DNA of 59,959 nucleotides, from NCBI RefSeq assembly GCF_019396325.1, contig NZ_JAHKRO010000055.1, positions 1 through 59,959 on the forward strand, read 5' to 3'. Positions 1-8,138 of this stretch are shown piece after piece. Every line of letters begins with the position of its first letter. Position 1 is the first letter of the stretch. The notes beneath the pieces were generated by a model. The model worked only from the letters and a program-made list of their open reading frames with translations. It was not told the DNA's origin and searched no databases. The position numbers were made by a program, and so were the translations under genes. Source of the DNA: Nonomuraea ceibae (GTDB taxonomy: Bacteria > Actinomycetota > Actinomycetes > Streptosporangiales > Streptosporangiaceae).

Positions 1-411
1 GCGGCGCCAGGCGCCGGGACGGCGGGCGGCGCGGGCGAGCGCGGCGGCCAGCGCCCGCGTGGGCTGCAGCGACTCGTGCGGGTAGCCGCCCGACAGGGCG
101 ACGGCGCCGTCCGGCAGCGGGACCGGCGGCTCGGCGGAGGCGTCGCGCCCGGCGAGCGCCACCGACTGCCAGGAGGTGTCGGCCCCGCCGCCCTGGTCCG
201 CGGGGCGGGCGGCCACGAACGTGCCACTGCCCGGCCGGGTCACCACCGCGCCCTCGGCGGCGAGCCGGGCGATCGCGCGGGACACGGTGGCCGGGCCGAC
301 GTGGTGGCGGACGGTCAGCTCGCGGCTGCTGGGCAGGCGGTCACCGGGGGCGAGCCCGGCGATCAGCTTCCGGAGAGCTGCCACCATCTCAGAAGTGCTA
401 CTCTCGGACAT
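1..411 (-). CDS. MocR-type GntR regulator, 5' part only (cut by window edge)
   Basis: The reading frame runs on the minus strand from ATG at 411 to the window edge without a stop, giving the first 137 residues. Residues 10-70 form a GntR winged helix: a PGDRLPSSRELTVRH segment, then VGPATVSRAIARLAAEG and RPGSGTFVA. The following linker ends in LSGGYPHESLQPTRALAAAL, which looks like the start of an aminotransferase class I fold, so this is probably a PLP-binding MocR regulator; the rest lies outside the window. An internal ATG at 387 (residue 9) is an alternative start. It is divergent from the class V aminotransferase, its likely target. The two start codons share two bases if the upstream ATGs are used. 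Confidence 0.75.
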   Translation of the reverse strand, partial: MSESSTSEMVAALRKLIAGLAPGDRLPSSRELTVRHHVGPATVSRAIARLAAEGAVVTRPGSGTFVAARPADQGGGADTSWQSVALAGRDASAEPPVPLPDGAVALSGGYPHESLQPTRALAAALARAARRPGAWRR

Positions 412-1627
412 GAGAGGACATGGTAACGCTTCTGAGTTGAGCCCGGAAACGCTTCTGGCCCTGCGGGCCGACACGCCGGGCTGCGAGCAGGTCGTCCACT
501 TCAACAACGCGGGCTGCGGGCTGCTGGCCACGCCGGTGCTGGACGCCATGCTCGACCACCTCCGCCTGGAGGCGGCCATCGGCGGCTACGAGGCGTCGGC
601 CGCCCGCGCCGAGCAGGTGCGCGGCTTCTACACCGAGATCGCCGCGCTGATCAACGCCGGCCCCGGCAACATCGCCTTCGCCACCAGCGCCACCCACGCC
701 TACGCCACCGCGCTGTCGGCGATCCCCTTCGAACCCGGCGACGTCATCCTGACCACCCGCAACGACTTCATCTCCAACCAGATCGCCTTCCTGTCGCTGC
801 GCAAGCGGCACGGCGTCCGCGTCGTGCACGCCCCCGACACGCCCGAGGGCGGCGTGGACGTGCCCGCGATGGCCGCCCTCATGCGCGAGCACCGCCCCCG
901 GCTCGTCAGCGCCACCCACATTCCCACCAACTCCGGCCTCGTCCAGCCGGTCGCCGAGATCGGCGCGCACTGCCGCGAACTGGACCTGCTCTACCTGGTC
1001 GACGCCTGCCAGTCGGTCGGCCAGCACCCCGTGGACGTGGCGGAGATCGGCTGCGACCTGCTCACCGCCACCTGCCGCAAGTTCCTGCGCGGCCCGCGCG
1101 GCTCCGGCTTCCTGTACGTGTCCGACCGCGTGCTGCGCGCCGGCTACGAGCCGCTGTTCATCGACATGTACGGGGCCCGCTGGGTCGCTCCCGACCGCTA
1201 CGAGCCGGTGGAGAGCGCGGCCAGGTTCGAGGACTGGGAGTTCCCGTACGCCACGGTCCTCGGCTCGGCGGCGGCCGTCGCGTACGCCCGCCGGGTCGGC
1301 ATGGACGCCATCGCCCGCCGCACCCCGGCCCTGGCGGCGCTGCTGCGCGAGGGCCTGGCCGCCATCCCCGGCGTACGCGTCCTGGACCGGGGCCCGGCGC
1401 TGGGGGCGCTGGTCACGTTCGCGATCGAGGGATGGCAGGCGCGGCCGTTCAAGGCGGCGCTGGACGCGCGCGGCGTCAACTCGGCGCTCAGCTTCCGCGA
1501 GCTGGCCCAGTACGACTTCGGCGACAAGGACGTGGAGTGGGCCCTGCGCCTGTCGCCGCACTACTACAACACCGAGGACGAGGTCGGCCACGTAACGGAG
1601 GCCGTGGCCGGCCTCGTCCGCCCCTGA
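410..1627 (+). CDS. Class V aminotransferase (PLP-dependent, CsdB / isopenicillin N epimerase-like)
   Basis: 405 residues if read from ATG 410; a TTG at 437 is an equally possible start because the conserved fold begins at VVHFNNAGCGLL (about residue 30). The PLP-binding lysine is K224 in CRKFLRGPRGSGFLYV, preceded by the cofactor aspartate in YLVDACQSVGQ. The LRGPRG segment is typical of the NifS-like / epimerase branch, whose members act on amino acids or amino-sulfur compounds; the substrate cannot be read here. Divergent transcription from a MocR regulator suggests amino acid or amine metabolism. No iron-sulfur assembly partner is next to it, so a desulfurase role is not favoured. Confidence 0.8.
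   Translation: MRGHGNASELSPETLLALRADTPGCEQVVHFNNAGCGLLATPVLDAMLDHLRLEAAIGGYEASAARAEQVRGFYTEIAALINAGPGNIAFATSATHAYATALSAIPFEPGDVILTTRNDFISNQIAFLSLRKRHGVRVVHAPDTPEGGVDVPAMAALMREHRPRLVSATHIPTNSGLVQPVAEIGAHCRELDLLYLVDACQSVGQHPVDVAEIGCDLLTATCRKFLRGPRGSGFLYVSDRVLRAGYEPLFIDMYGARWVAPDRYEPVESAARFEDWEFPYATVLGSAAAVAYARRVGMDAIARRTPALAALLREGLAAIPGVRVLDRGPALGALVTFAIEGWQARPFKAALDARGVNSALSFRELAQYDFGDKDVEWALRLSPHYYNTEDEVGHVTEAVAGLVRP
425..457 (+). promoter_or_regulatory. Direct repeat, candidate MocR operator
   Basis: The decamer AACGCTTCTG occurs perfectly at 425-434 and 448-457, a 23-bp repeat period (about two helical turns). A related inverted piece, CAGAAGTG, lies at 390-397. MocR regulators such as PdxR and GabR are known to bind direct repeats, and a regulator of that type starts at 411. 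This is a sequence observation plus inference. Confidence 0.5.
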
Positions 1628-1708
1628 CGGGAGCCGTACGGGCGTCCGTCCCAGCGCGGCCGGAAACCCGGTTGCGGTCCCGGGCGCGGGCACGGAACGC
1701 TAATCCGC

Positions 1709-2602
1709 GTGGAGATGCACGCAGGTCAGCTGACAGTCACGCCCGAGACGGTCCGCGCGCTCGTGGCCGAACAGTTCCCGCAGTGGCGGGACCTGCCGGT
1801 CACGGGCGTCGCCGCCCACGGCACGGTCAACGCCATCTTCCGCATCGGCGACGGGCTGGCCGCCCGCTTCCCCCTGGAGCCCCGCGACGTCGACTCGACG
1901 CGGGCCTGGCTCCAGAAGGAGGCGCGGGCGGCGGGCGAGCTGGCCGGGCGTACGCGGTTCCGCACCCCCGAGCCGGTCGCGCTCGGCGAGCCCGGGGCGG
2001 GCTACCCGCTCCCGTGGTCGGTGCAGACGTGGCTGCCCGGCGTCGTGGCCACGGACGCGGACCCGGGCGAATCGGTCGCCTTCGCCCACGACCTGGCGGC
2101 CCTCGTCCACGACCTGCGCGCCCTCGACACCCGTGGCCGCACCTTCAGCGGCTCCGGCCGGGGCGGCGACCTGAAGGACCACGACGCGTGGATGGAGACC
2201 TGCTTCACCCACAGCGAACACCTCCTCGACGTCCCCCGGCTGCGCCGCCTCTGGGCCGAGCTGCGGATCCTGCCCCGCGAGGGCGCCGACGTGATGAACC
2301 ACTGCGACCTGATCCCCGGCAACGTGCTCGTGTCCGGCGGCCGGCTCGCCGGCATCCTCGACGTCGGCGGCTTCGCCCCGGCCGACCCGGCGCTGGACCT
2401 GGTGAGCGCCTGGCACCTGCTGGAGGCCGGGCCGCGCCAGGCGCTCCGCGACGACCTCGGCTGCACCGACCTCGAATGGGAACGCGGCAGGGCGTGGGCC
2501 TTCCAGCAGGCGATGGGCCTGGTCTGGTACTACGTCGACAGCAACCCGCCGATGAGCCGCCTCGGCGCCCGCACCCTCCAGCGCATCCTGGCGGCCTCCT
2601 AG
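1709..2602 (+). CDS. APH-family phosphotransferase
   Basis: 297 residues from GTG 1709 (ATG at 1715 is an alternative). The kinase catalytic loop is HCDLIPGNVLV with H198, D200 and N205, matching the HxDxxxxN Brenner motif of aminoglycoside and choline kinase-like enzymes. The metal aspartate is in GILDVGGF, a variant of the usual IIDFG/IIDWE. The glycine-rich region is weak (AAHGTVNAIFRIGDG), as is common in this family. The family phosphorylates aminoglycosides, macrolides, homoserine and other small hydroxyl compounds; the substrate is not evident. It stands alone after the aminotransferase gene with an 81-bp gap. Confidence 0.8.
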   Translation: MEMHAGQLTVTPETVRALVAEQFPQWRDLPVTGVAAHGTVNAIFRIGDGLAARFPLEPRDVDSTRAWLQKEARAAGELAGRTRFRTPEPVALGEPGAGYPLPWSVQTWLPGVVATDADPGESVAFAHDLAALVHDLRALDTRGRTFSGSGRGGDLKDHDAWMETCFTHSEHLLDVPRLRRLWAELRILPREGADVMNHCDLIPGNVLVSGGRLAGILDVGGFAPADPALDLVSAWHLLEAGPRQALRDDLGCTDLEWERGRAWAFQQAMGLVWYYVDSNPPMSRLGARTLQRILAAS

Positions 2603-2679
2603 CGGCCGTGCCCGGCTCCCCGCGCCGGTTGCCTCCCTGGGGCGGCGCGCTGGGGGAGGACGGCAGGCCCGACAGGGGG

Positions 2680-3228
2680 TCAGCCTCGGCGGCGGGCTCG
2701 GTAGGCGGCGACGTGCATCCGGTTCCCGCAGGTGCGGCTGTCGCAGTAGACGCGCGACCGGTTGCGCGACTCGTCGACGAAGACGTGCTCGCAGTCGGGC
2801 GCGGAGCAGGTGCGCAGCCGTTCCCATTCGCCCTCGACGAGCAGGTGGGCGAGGGCGACGCCGCAGTCGGCGGCCAGGTGCTCGGCGAGGGTGGCGTCGG
2901 GCGCGAAGTAGTGGACGTGCAGCGGGTGCCCGTCGTGCTCGGTGAGCCGTGGGGTGATGCGGGTCTCGGACAGCAGCGAGTTGAGGGTGCGCACGGCGGT
3001 GGGCTGGTCGGGGGCGACGAAGACGCGGTGGAACGCCTCCCGTACGATGCGTACCTGTCCGAGGTCGCGCGGAGTGAGGGTGCTGATGCCGCTCACCTGG
3101 CGCGAGTCGACGAAGGATTGCAGCTCGGCCAGGGTCGCCAGACCGTCGTCCCCTCCTGTGGAGGGCGAGGTGTTGATCAGCTCGACGACGGTGGCCAGCG
3201 CATGCACCATGTCATGGCCAAACGGCAT
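2680..3228 (-). CDS. CGNR zinc-finger / ABATE-domain transcriptional regulator
   Basis: 182 residues from ATG 3228, which has an AGGAG ribosome-binding site immediately upstream. The N-terminal part (residues 1-130) is the ABATE-like region that starts FGHDMVHALATVVELINT. The C-terminal 45 residues form a CGNR zinc finger: CSAPDCEHVFVDESRNRSR followed by YCDSRTCGNRMHVAAYRARR. CGNR proteins are presumed DNA-binding, ligand-responsive stress regulators. It is divergent from the EamA exporter with about 70 bp between start codons, so control of that exporter is likely (inference). Confidence 0.88.
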   Translation of the reverse strand: MPFGHDMVHALATVVELINTSPSTGGDDGLATLAELQSFVDSRQVSGISTLTPRDLGQVRIVREAFHRVFVAPDQPTAVRTLNSLLSETRITPRLTEHDGHPLHVHYFAPDATLAEHLAADCGVALAHLLVEGEWERLRTCSAPDCEHVFVDESRNRSRVYCDSRTCGNRMHVAAYRARRRG

Positions 3229-3298
3229 ATTGACTCCTGTCCGGGCCGGTTCTAGCGTGGTCGCAGCGTATCTCTCCCACGGGGGGTCGGGGGTTTCG

Positions 3299-4216
3299 GT
3301 GAGTGCACATCGTCGTTTCGTGCTGATCGCGATCGCCGGAGCACTGATCATCTCGACCTCCGCCCCGCTCGTCCGGCTGTCGGGCGTCTCGCCCGCGACC
3401 TCGGCGCTGTTCCGGTGCGCGTACGCGGTGCCGCCCATGCTGGTGCTGGCCTGGCTGGAGCGGCGCAGGCTCGGGCCGCTGACCGGCAAGCCGCTCTACC
3501 TGGCGTGGGTGGCGGGGCTCATGTTCGCGTTCGACCTGCTGTTCTGGCATCACACGATCGACTACGTGGGCGCGGGGCTGGCGACCGTGCTGGGCAACCT
3601 TCAGGTGTTCATCGTGGCGTTCGCCGCGTGGGCGCTGTTCCGGGAGCGGCCGTCGACGCCGCTGATGATCGCCACGCCGGTGGTGTTCGGCGGCGTGGTG
3701 CTGATCTCGGGGGTGTTCGACAGCGGGGCGTACGGCGCCGACCCGGCGCTCGGGGTGGTGACCGGCGTGGCCACGTCGATCGCGTACGCGGCGTTCCTGC
3801 TGCTGATGAAGGCCGGTTCGGGCCGCGCGGCCGGGCCGCTGGCGCACGCGACCGTGGTGGCGACGGTGGCGATCGCGGCGCTGAGCCCGCTGTTCGGCGG
3901 GGCGAGCTTCGTGCCGGAGTGGCCGGCGCACGGCTGGCTGCTGCTGCTCGCGCTGGGGCCGCAGGTGCTCGGCTGGTCGCTGATCACCTATTCGCTGCCC
4001 CGGCAGCCGGCCGTGCTGACCGCGCTGCTCCTGCTGGTGCAGCCCGTGACGACGGTGGCGCTGTCGGCGGTCGCGCTCGGCGAGCGGCCGTCGCCGCTCC
4101 AGCTCGCCGGCTGCGCGGTGGTGGTGCTGGGCGTCCTGTACGGGTCGCGGCGGGGTCAGGCCGGGCGCGGCGTGCGCGAGCAGGACGAGCAGGTGCCGAA
4201 CACCTCGACCGTGTGA
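3299..4216 (+). CDS. EamA/DMT-superfamily transporter
   Basis: 305 residues from GTG 3299, with a G-rich stretch upstream as a possible ribosome-binding site. About ten hydrophobic segments fill the protein, in two EamA repeats; the first repeat contains the LFWHHTIDYVGAGLATVLGNLQ signature region and the second PVTTVALSAVALGERPSPLQ. Members export amino acids, nucleobases or toxic metabolites. It is divergent from the CGNR regulator. Its last 61 bp overlap, tail to tail, the 3' end of zur, so the two transcripts would be antisense there. Confidence 0.88.
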   Translation: MSAHRRFVLIAIAGALIISTSAPLVRLSGVSPATSALFRCAYAVPPMLVLAWLERRRLGPLTGKPLYLAWVAGLMFAFDLLFWHHTIDYVGAGLATVLGNLQVFIVAFAAWALFRERPSTPLMIATPVVFGGVVLISGVFDSGAYGADPALGVVTGVATSIAYAAFLLLMKAGSGRAAGPLAHATVVATVAIAALSPLFGGASFVPEWPAHGWLLLLALGPQVLGWSLITYSLPRQPAVLTALLLLVQPVTTVALSAVALGERPSPLQLAGCAVVVLGVLYGSRRGQAGRGVREQDEQVPNTSTV

Positions 4217-4545
4217 GTGATCTCGGTGAACCCGTGCTCGGTGCCGACGGTCTCGGCCCAGCGTTCGACGGCGGGCCCGGCCACCTCGACGGTCCGGCCG
4301 CAGCGGCGGCAGACCAGGTGGTGGTGGTGCTCGCCGGTCTCGCACGCCCGGTAGACCGACTCGCCGTCGTCGGTGCGCAGCACGTCGACGTGGCCGCCGT
4401 CGGCCAGCGCCTGGAGGGCGCGGTAGACGGTGGTCAGGCCGATCTTGGCGCCGTGCTGGCGCATCTCGGCGTAGACGTCCTGCGCGCTGCGGAAGCCCTC
4501 GCTCTGGCGAAGGGTGTCGTGCACGGCGTCGCGTCTCGTGGTCAT
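4156..4545 (-). CDS. zur: Zinc-uptake repressor Zur (Fur family)
   Basis: 129 residues. N-terminal winged helix (about 1-80) with TTVYRALQALADGGHVDVL as recognition region, then the metal/dimerisation domain with HHHHLVCRRCG and a C-terminal CSSC; the two CxxC pairs form the structural zinc site of the Fur family. The linkage to znuCB and the Zur box before znuA identify it as the zinc sensor and not Fur or PerR. The ATG overlaps the znuB stop codon (ATGA), so it is the last gene of its own target operon and autoregulated. Confidence 0.93.
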   Translation of the reverse strand: MTTRRDAVHDTLRQSEGFRSAQDVYAEMRQHGAKIGLTTVYRALQALADGGHVDVLRTDDGESVYRACETGEHHHHLVCRRCGRTVEVAGPAVERWAETVGTEHGFTEITHTVEVFGTCSSCSRTPRPA

Positions 4546-5411
4546 ACGACCTCCTCGGCACGCGTGCTTGGCTCGGTCACTGTCGACTCCTGGGATCGGC
4601 CTCGGCGTACGAATTTACCCACACCCAGGGCCAGGACGAAGCCGGCCAGGGCAAGAAGCACGATCGAGGCCCCGGGCGGCACCCGGGTGGAGGCGGTGGA
4701 GGCGAGCAGCCCGCCCACGGCGGCGATGACGCCGAACAGCATGGCGAGCAGCATCGTGGTGCGGAAGCCGCGGGTGAGCTGCTGGCTGGTGGCCACCGGG
4801 ATGACCATGAGCGCGCTGACGAGCAGCAGGCCGACCACGCGCATGGCGATGACGACGGTGAGCGCGGCGGTGACGGCGATGAGCAGGCTGAGGAAGCGCA
4901 CCGGCAGGCCGCTGGCGCGGGCCATCTCCTCGTCCTGGCAGAGCACGAACAGCTCCCTGCCGAAGATCGCGACGACGGCGAGGACGGCGACGGCCAGCGC
5001 GCCGATGATCCAGATGTCCTGCTCGGTGACGCTGGCGATGGCGCCGAACAGGTAGGAGTTGAGCTTGGAGTTGCTGCCGCCGGGCGCGATGCCCATGAGC
5101 AGCACGCCGCCCGCGATGCCACCGTAGAACATCAGGGCCAGGGCCACGTCGCCGCTGGTGCGCCCGCGCGCCCTGACCAGCTCGATGGCGACGGCGCCGG
5201 CCACCGCGACGAGGACGGCGGTGAGCACCGGCGCGGTGCCGGTCAGGAACCCGAGCGCGACGCCGGTCAGCGCCACGTGCCCGATGCCGTCGCCGAGCAG
5301 CGCGAGCCTGCGCTGCACGATGAACGTGCCCACGGCGGGCGCGCAGAGGCCGACCAGCAGCGCCGCGAGCAGCGCGAGCTGGAAGAACTGCCTGTCGAGC
5401 AACTCGATCAT
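4542..5411 (-). CDS. znuB: Zinc ABC transporter permease ZnuB
   Basis: 289 residues from ATG 5411, overlapping znuC by 4 bp (5408-5411). Roughly eight to nine hydrophobic segments; the LLGDGIGHVALTGVALGF segment and the later GLLLVSALMVIPVATSQQL are typical of ABC-3 family (ZnuB/MntB) permeases. It forms the membrane channel for zinc delivered by ZnuA and driven by ZnuC. The 3' end overlaps zur by 4 bp. Confidence 0.92.
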   Translation of the reverse strand: MIELLDRQFFQLALLAALLVGLCAPAVGTFIVQRRLALLGDGIGHVALTGVALGFLTGTAPVLTAVLVAVAGAVAIELVRARGRTSGDVALALMFYGGIAGGVLLMGIAPGGSNSKLNSYLFGAIASVTEQDIWIIGALAVAVLAVVAIFGRELFVLCQDEEMARASGLPVRFLSLLIAVTAALTVVIAMRVVGLLLVSALMVIPVATSQQLTRGFRTTMLLAMLFGVIAAVGGLLASTASTRVPPGASIVLLALAGFVLALGVGKFVRRGRSQESTVTEPSTRAEEVV

Positions 5412-6193
5412 GCTTCTCCCTGCCAGCCCCGCAGCGGCCCCGCCGTGGCTTCGGCGGCGTGCGGGTGGACGTGCTCGTGTCCCGGCCTGGCGCAGTCGCC
5501 TTCGGGCCGGGGCGGCGGGCCGTCGTGCGCGACGAGGCCTTCGCGCACGACGACGCCGCGGGTGATGAGCGGCTCCAGCGGGCCGAGCTCGTGCGCGACG
5601 AGCACGATGGTCTTGCCGCCTGCCACCAGCCTGGCCAGCGTGTCGGCCAGGAGCTGCTGGGTGGCGGCGTCGACGCCCGCGGTGGGCTCGTCCATCACGT
5701 ACGTGTCGGGCTCGCCGGCCAGGGCGCGGGCGATGAGCACCCGCTGCTGCTGCCCGCCGGAGAGCGCCTGGACGGGGTCGTGCGCCCGGTCGGACAAGCG
5801 GACGGCCTCCAGGGCGCTCGCCACGGCCGCCCGGTCGGCGGCGCTGGTGCGGCGCAGCCTGCTCTGCCGGGCGATGCGGCCCGAGGTGACGACCTCGCCG
5901 ACGGTCGCGGGCACGCCGCCGCCGACGGAGAGCCGCTGCGGCACGTAGCCGATGCGCCACCAGTCGCGGAACCTGGCGGGCGGCGTGCCGTACATCAGGG
6001 TCTGTCCGCCGGACAGCGGCGTGAGGCCGAGCAGCGCGCGGACCAGGGTGGACTTGCCTGAGCCGTTGGCGCCCATGACGGCGACGACCTCGCCGGGGCT
6101 GACGGTGAGGTCGATGCCGCGCAGGATGGGCCGCCGGTCGAGCGTCACCCGCCCGTCGCGCATCTCGAAGGCGGTCTCGGTCAAGGTGTGCAT
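5408..6193 (-). CDS. znuC: Zinc ABC transporter ATP-binding protein ZnuC
   Basis: 261 residues. Walker A is GANGSGKST, the ABC signature LSGGQQQR and Walker B YVMDEPTAGVD, with the switch histidine in LVAHELG. The C-terminal extension carries a short histidine cluster (HEHVHPHAAE), common in zinc transport ATPases and possibly a metal-sensing tail. The start at 6193 overlaps the end of znuA by 13 bp, so the genes are translationally coupled. Confidence 0.93.
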   Translation of the reverse strand: MHTLTETAFEMRDGRVTLDRRPILRGIDLTVSPGEVVAVMGANGSGKSTLVRALLGLTPLSGGQTLMYGTPPARFRDWWRIGYVPQRLSVGGGVPATVGEVVTSGRIARQSRLRRTSAADRAAVASALEAVRLSDRAHDPVQALSGGQQQRVLIARALAGEPDTYVMDEPTAGVDAATQQLLADTLARLVAGGKTIVLVAHELGPLEPLITRGVVVREGLVAHDGPPPRPEGDCARPGHEHVHPHAAEATAGPLRGWQGEA

Positions 6194-7173
6194 CCCAACG
6201 CCGACTGCAGGGTCTTGAGGTTGCCCCGCATGGCCGACAGGTAGTCGCCCGAGGGCTTGCTCTCCAGCGGGTCGAGCACGGCCGTCTTCGCGCCCACCTC
6301 GGCGGCGAGCACCTCGGCGACCTTGGGGCTGACCAGGGCCTCGGTGAAGATGGTCGTCACCTTCTCCGCCTTGGCGAGCTTGGCCACCTCGTCGATGCGG
6401 GCGGGCGAGGGCTCGGTCTCGGGGTCGAGGGTGATGCCGACCTGCTTGAGCTTATACCGGTCGGCCAGGTAGCCGAACGCCTCGTGCGCGGTCACCATGG
6501 TGCGCGTCGCGCAGGTGGTCAGGCCGGTGGCGAGCTCCTTGTCGAGCGCGGTGAGCGAGGCGGCGGCGGTGGCGGCGCGGTCCTTGAAGCCCTGCGCGTG
6601 GGCCGGGTCGGCGGCGGCCAGGCGCTCGCCGAGCTTGCCGGCGACGGTGGCCAGGCGGGACGGGTCGAGCCACAGGTGCGGGTCGTAGGCGACCCCGTGG
6701 TCGTGGCCCTCCTCAGCGTGAGTCTCCTCGGCATGGCCTTCTTCGGCGTGACTCTCCTCGCCGTGGCCCTCCTCCCCGGCGTGGCCCTCCTCGGCGTGCC
6801 CGCCGGCCGGGAGCGTGGCCACGGCGGTGGCGGCGTCGAAGGAGCGCTCGGGGTCGACCGCGTCGTCCACGGCGGGCTGGACGCCCTTGATGTAGACGGT
6901 GAGCGTGGCGTCCTCGAGCTGGGCCATCTGCTGGGCGCCGAGCTCCAGGTCGTGCGGCTCGACGCCGGGCGCGGTCAGGACGGCCACCTGGGCGTCGGGG
7001 CCCGCGATCTGCTCGCTGAGCCACTGCAACGGATAGAACGCGGCGAGGACCTGGGGCTTGCCGTCGGCGGCCTCAGGTGTCGCGCCGGATCCGGCTCCGC
7101 AGGCGGTGGTCGTGAGCAGCGTGGCGCCCGCGAGGAGCCCGGCGGCACGCAGGCGGGAATGTCCTGACATCAT
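6181..7173 (-). CDS. znuA: Zinc-binding lipoprotein ZnuA
   Basis: 330 residues. The N-terminus is a lipoprotein signal peptide ending in a TTTACG lipobox (mature Cys near 25). The cluster A-I solute-binding fold shows the metal histidines in EPHDLEL, DPHLWLDP and TAHEAFGYL. Between the first and second lobes is a long acidic histidine-rich loop of HAEEGHAGEEGH-type repeats (coding positions about 6700-6810), the zinc-scavenging loop typical of zinc rather than manganese binders. It is the first gene of the znuA-znuC-znuB-zur operon, preceded by a Zur box. Confidence 0.94.
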   Translation of the reverse strand: MMSGHSRLRAAGLLAGATLLTTTACGAGSGATPEAADGKPQVLAAFYPLQWLSEQIAGPDAQVAVLTAPGVEPHDLELGAQQMAQLEDATLTVYIKGVQPAVDDAVDPERSFDAATAVATLPAGGHAEEGHAGEEGHGEESHAEEGHAEETHAEEGHDHGVAYDPHLWLDPSRLATVAGKLGERLAAADPAHAQGFKDRAATAAASLTALDKELATGLTTCATRTMVTAHEAFGYLADRYKLKQVGITLDPETEPSPARIDEVAKLAKAEKVTTIFTEALVSPKVAEVLAAEVGAKTAVLDPLESKPSGDYLSAMRGNLKTLQSALGCTP

Positions 7174-7194
7174 GTGAGTCAGTATGCTGCAAAA

Positions 7195-7209
7195 TGAAAA
7201 TGGTTGTCA
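7195..7209 (-). promoter_or_regulatory. Zur box upstream of znuA
   Basis: TGAAAATGGTTGTCA at 7195-7209 is a 7-1-7 imperfect inverted repeat close to the actinobacterial Zur site TGAAAATGATTTTCA. It lies 21 bp upstream of the znuA ATG, where zinc-loaded Zur would block transcription. Confidence 0.8.
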
Positions 7210-7224
7210 AAGTCGACCTTGGTA

Positions 7225-7273
7225 GGGATGCCGAACGGCGTGCTGGGGGCCAGGCGGCGCCGGACGGCATCCC
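7225..7273 (-). terminator. Hairpin downstream of fdhD
   Basis: GGGATGCCG (7225-7233) pairs with CGGCATCCC (7265-7273); the enclosed GC-rich stretch can add an inner stem. It lies just past the fdhD stop codon and separates the formate dehydrogenase operon from the znuA promoter. There is no T-tract, as usual for actinomycetes. Confidence 0.55.
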
Positions 7274-7277
7274 CTCA

Positions 7278-8138
7278 TCACCCCGGTGTTCGCGCGCCGG
7301 CAGAGCCGTTGCCGGCGCCCGGGGTGATGTCCAGCCGCCGCTCGCCCGCGTAGACGTTCATCGAGTCCCCGCGCAGGAACCCGATCAGCGTCAGCCCCTC
7401 CTCCTCGGCCAGCTCGGCCGCGAGCGAGGAGGGCGCGGACACCGCGGCGAGCACCGGGATGCCCCCCATGACCGCCTTCTGCACCAGCTCGAAGGAGGCC
7501 CGGCCGGAGACCATGAGCACGGTCGAGCGCAGCGGCAGCAGGCCCTGCCGCAGCGCCCAGCCGAGCAGCTTGTCCACGGCGTTGTGCCGCCCCACGTCCT
7601 CGCGCACGCACAAGGCCTCGCCCTCGGCCGTGAACAGGCCGGCCGCGTGCAGCCCGCCCGTCCGGTCGAAGACCCGCTGGGCCGCGCGCAGCCGGCCGGG
7701 CAGGGCCGCCACCGTCGCCTGGCCGAGCTCGACGGGGTCGTCGTGCGCGGACCAGCGGGCGACCGTGCGCACCGCCTCCAGCGACGCCTTGCCGCAGACG
7801 CCGCAGGAGGAGGTCGTGTAGAAGTTGCGCGGCGCGGGCGCCTCGACGCCCGGCGCGAGCCGCACGTCCAGGACGTTGTACGTGTTCCGCCCGTCGGCCA
7901 GGGCCCCCGCGCAGTAGCGGATGGTCGCGATGTCGCCGGCCGAGGCGACCGCGCCCTCGCTGACCAGGAACCCGGCGGCCAGGTCGAAGTCGTCGCCCGG
8001 CGTCCGCATGGTGACGGTCAGCGGCGTGCCGTCGAGGCGGATCTCCAGGGGCTCCTCGGCGGCCAGCGAGTCGACCCTGCGCGTCGGGGCGGAGTCCCTG
8101 ATGCGCAGGATGCGGCGCTTGACGGCGACCCTAGACAT
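7278..8138 (-). CDS. fdhD: Formate dehydrogenase sulfurtransferase FdhD
   Basis: 286 residues. FdhD transfers sulfur from a cysteine desulfurase to the bis-MGD molybdenum cofactor before its insertion in formate dehydrogenase. The catalytic cysteine pair is in TTSSCGVCGKASLE, and other family motifs are visible (RTPGDDFDLAAGFL near the N-terminus, CVREDVGRHNAVDKLLG, SGRASFELVQKA). It is the last gene of the FDH operon and overlaps the iron-sulfur subunit gene by 8 bp. It has the same role as FdsC of the Fds-type FDHs. Confidence 0.95.
   Translation of the reverse strand: MSRVAVKRRILRIRDSAPTRRVDSLAAEEPLEIRLDGTPLTVTMRTPGDDFDLAAGFLVSEGAVASAGDIATIRYCAGALADGRNTYNVLDVRLAPGVEAPAPRNFYTTSSCGVCGKASLEAVRTVARWSAHDDPVELGQATVAALPGRLRAAQRVFDRTGGLHAAGLFTAEGEALCVREDVGRHNAVDKLLGWALRQGLLPLRSTVLMVSGRASFELVQKAVMGGIPVLAAVSAPSSLAAELAEEEGLTLIGFLRGDSMNVYAGERRLDITPGAGNGSAGARTPG

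Noticed and set aside
398..1693. Long antisense frames such as 398-1693 minus, 17399-20128 plus, 21983-24319 plus and 47482-50076 minus
   Set aside because: They are shadows caused by GC-rich third positions; their products are Arg/Pro/Gly/His-rich, without domains, and lie opposite or out of frame with clear genes.
7181..7191. CAGTATGCTGC before znuA resembles the GTATRC hexamer
   Set aside because: Only one hexamer matches and the 7-bp partner (GCAAAA) does not; the Zur box beside it explains the site.
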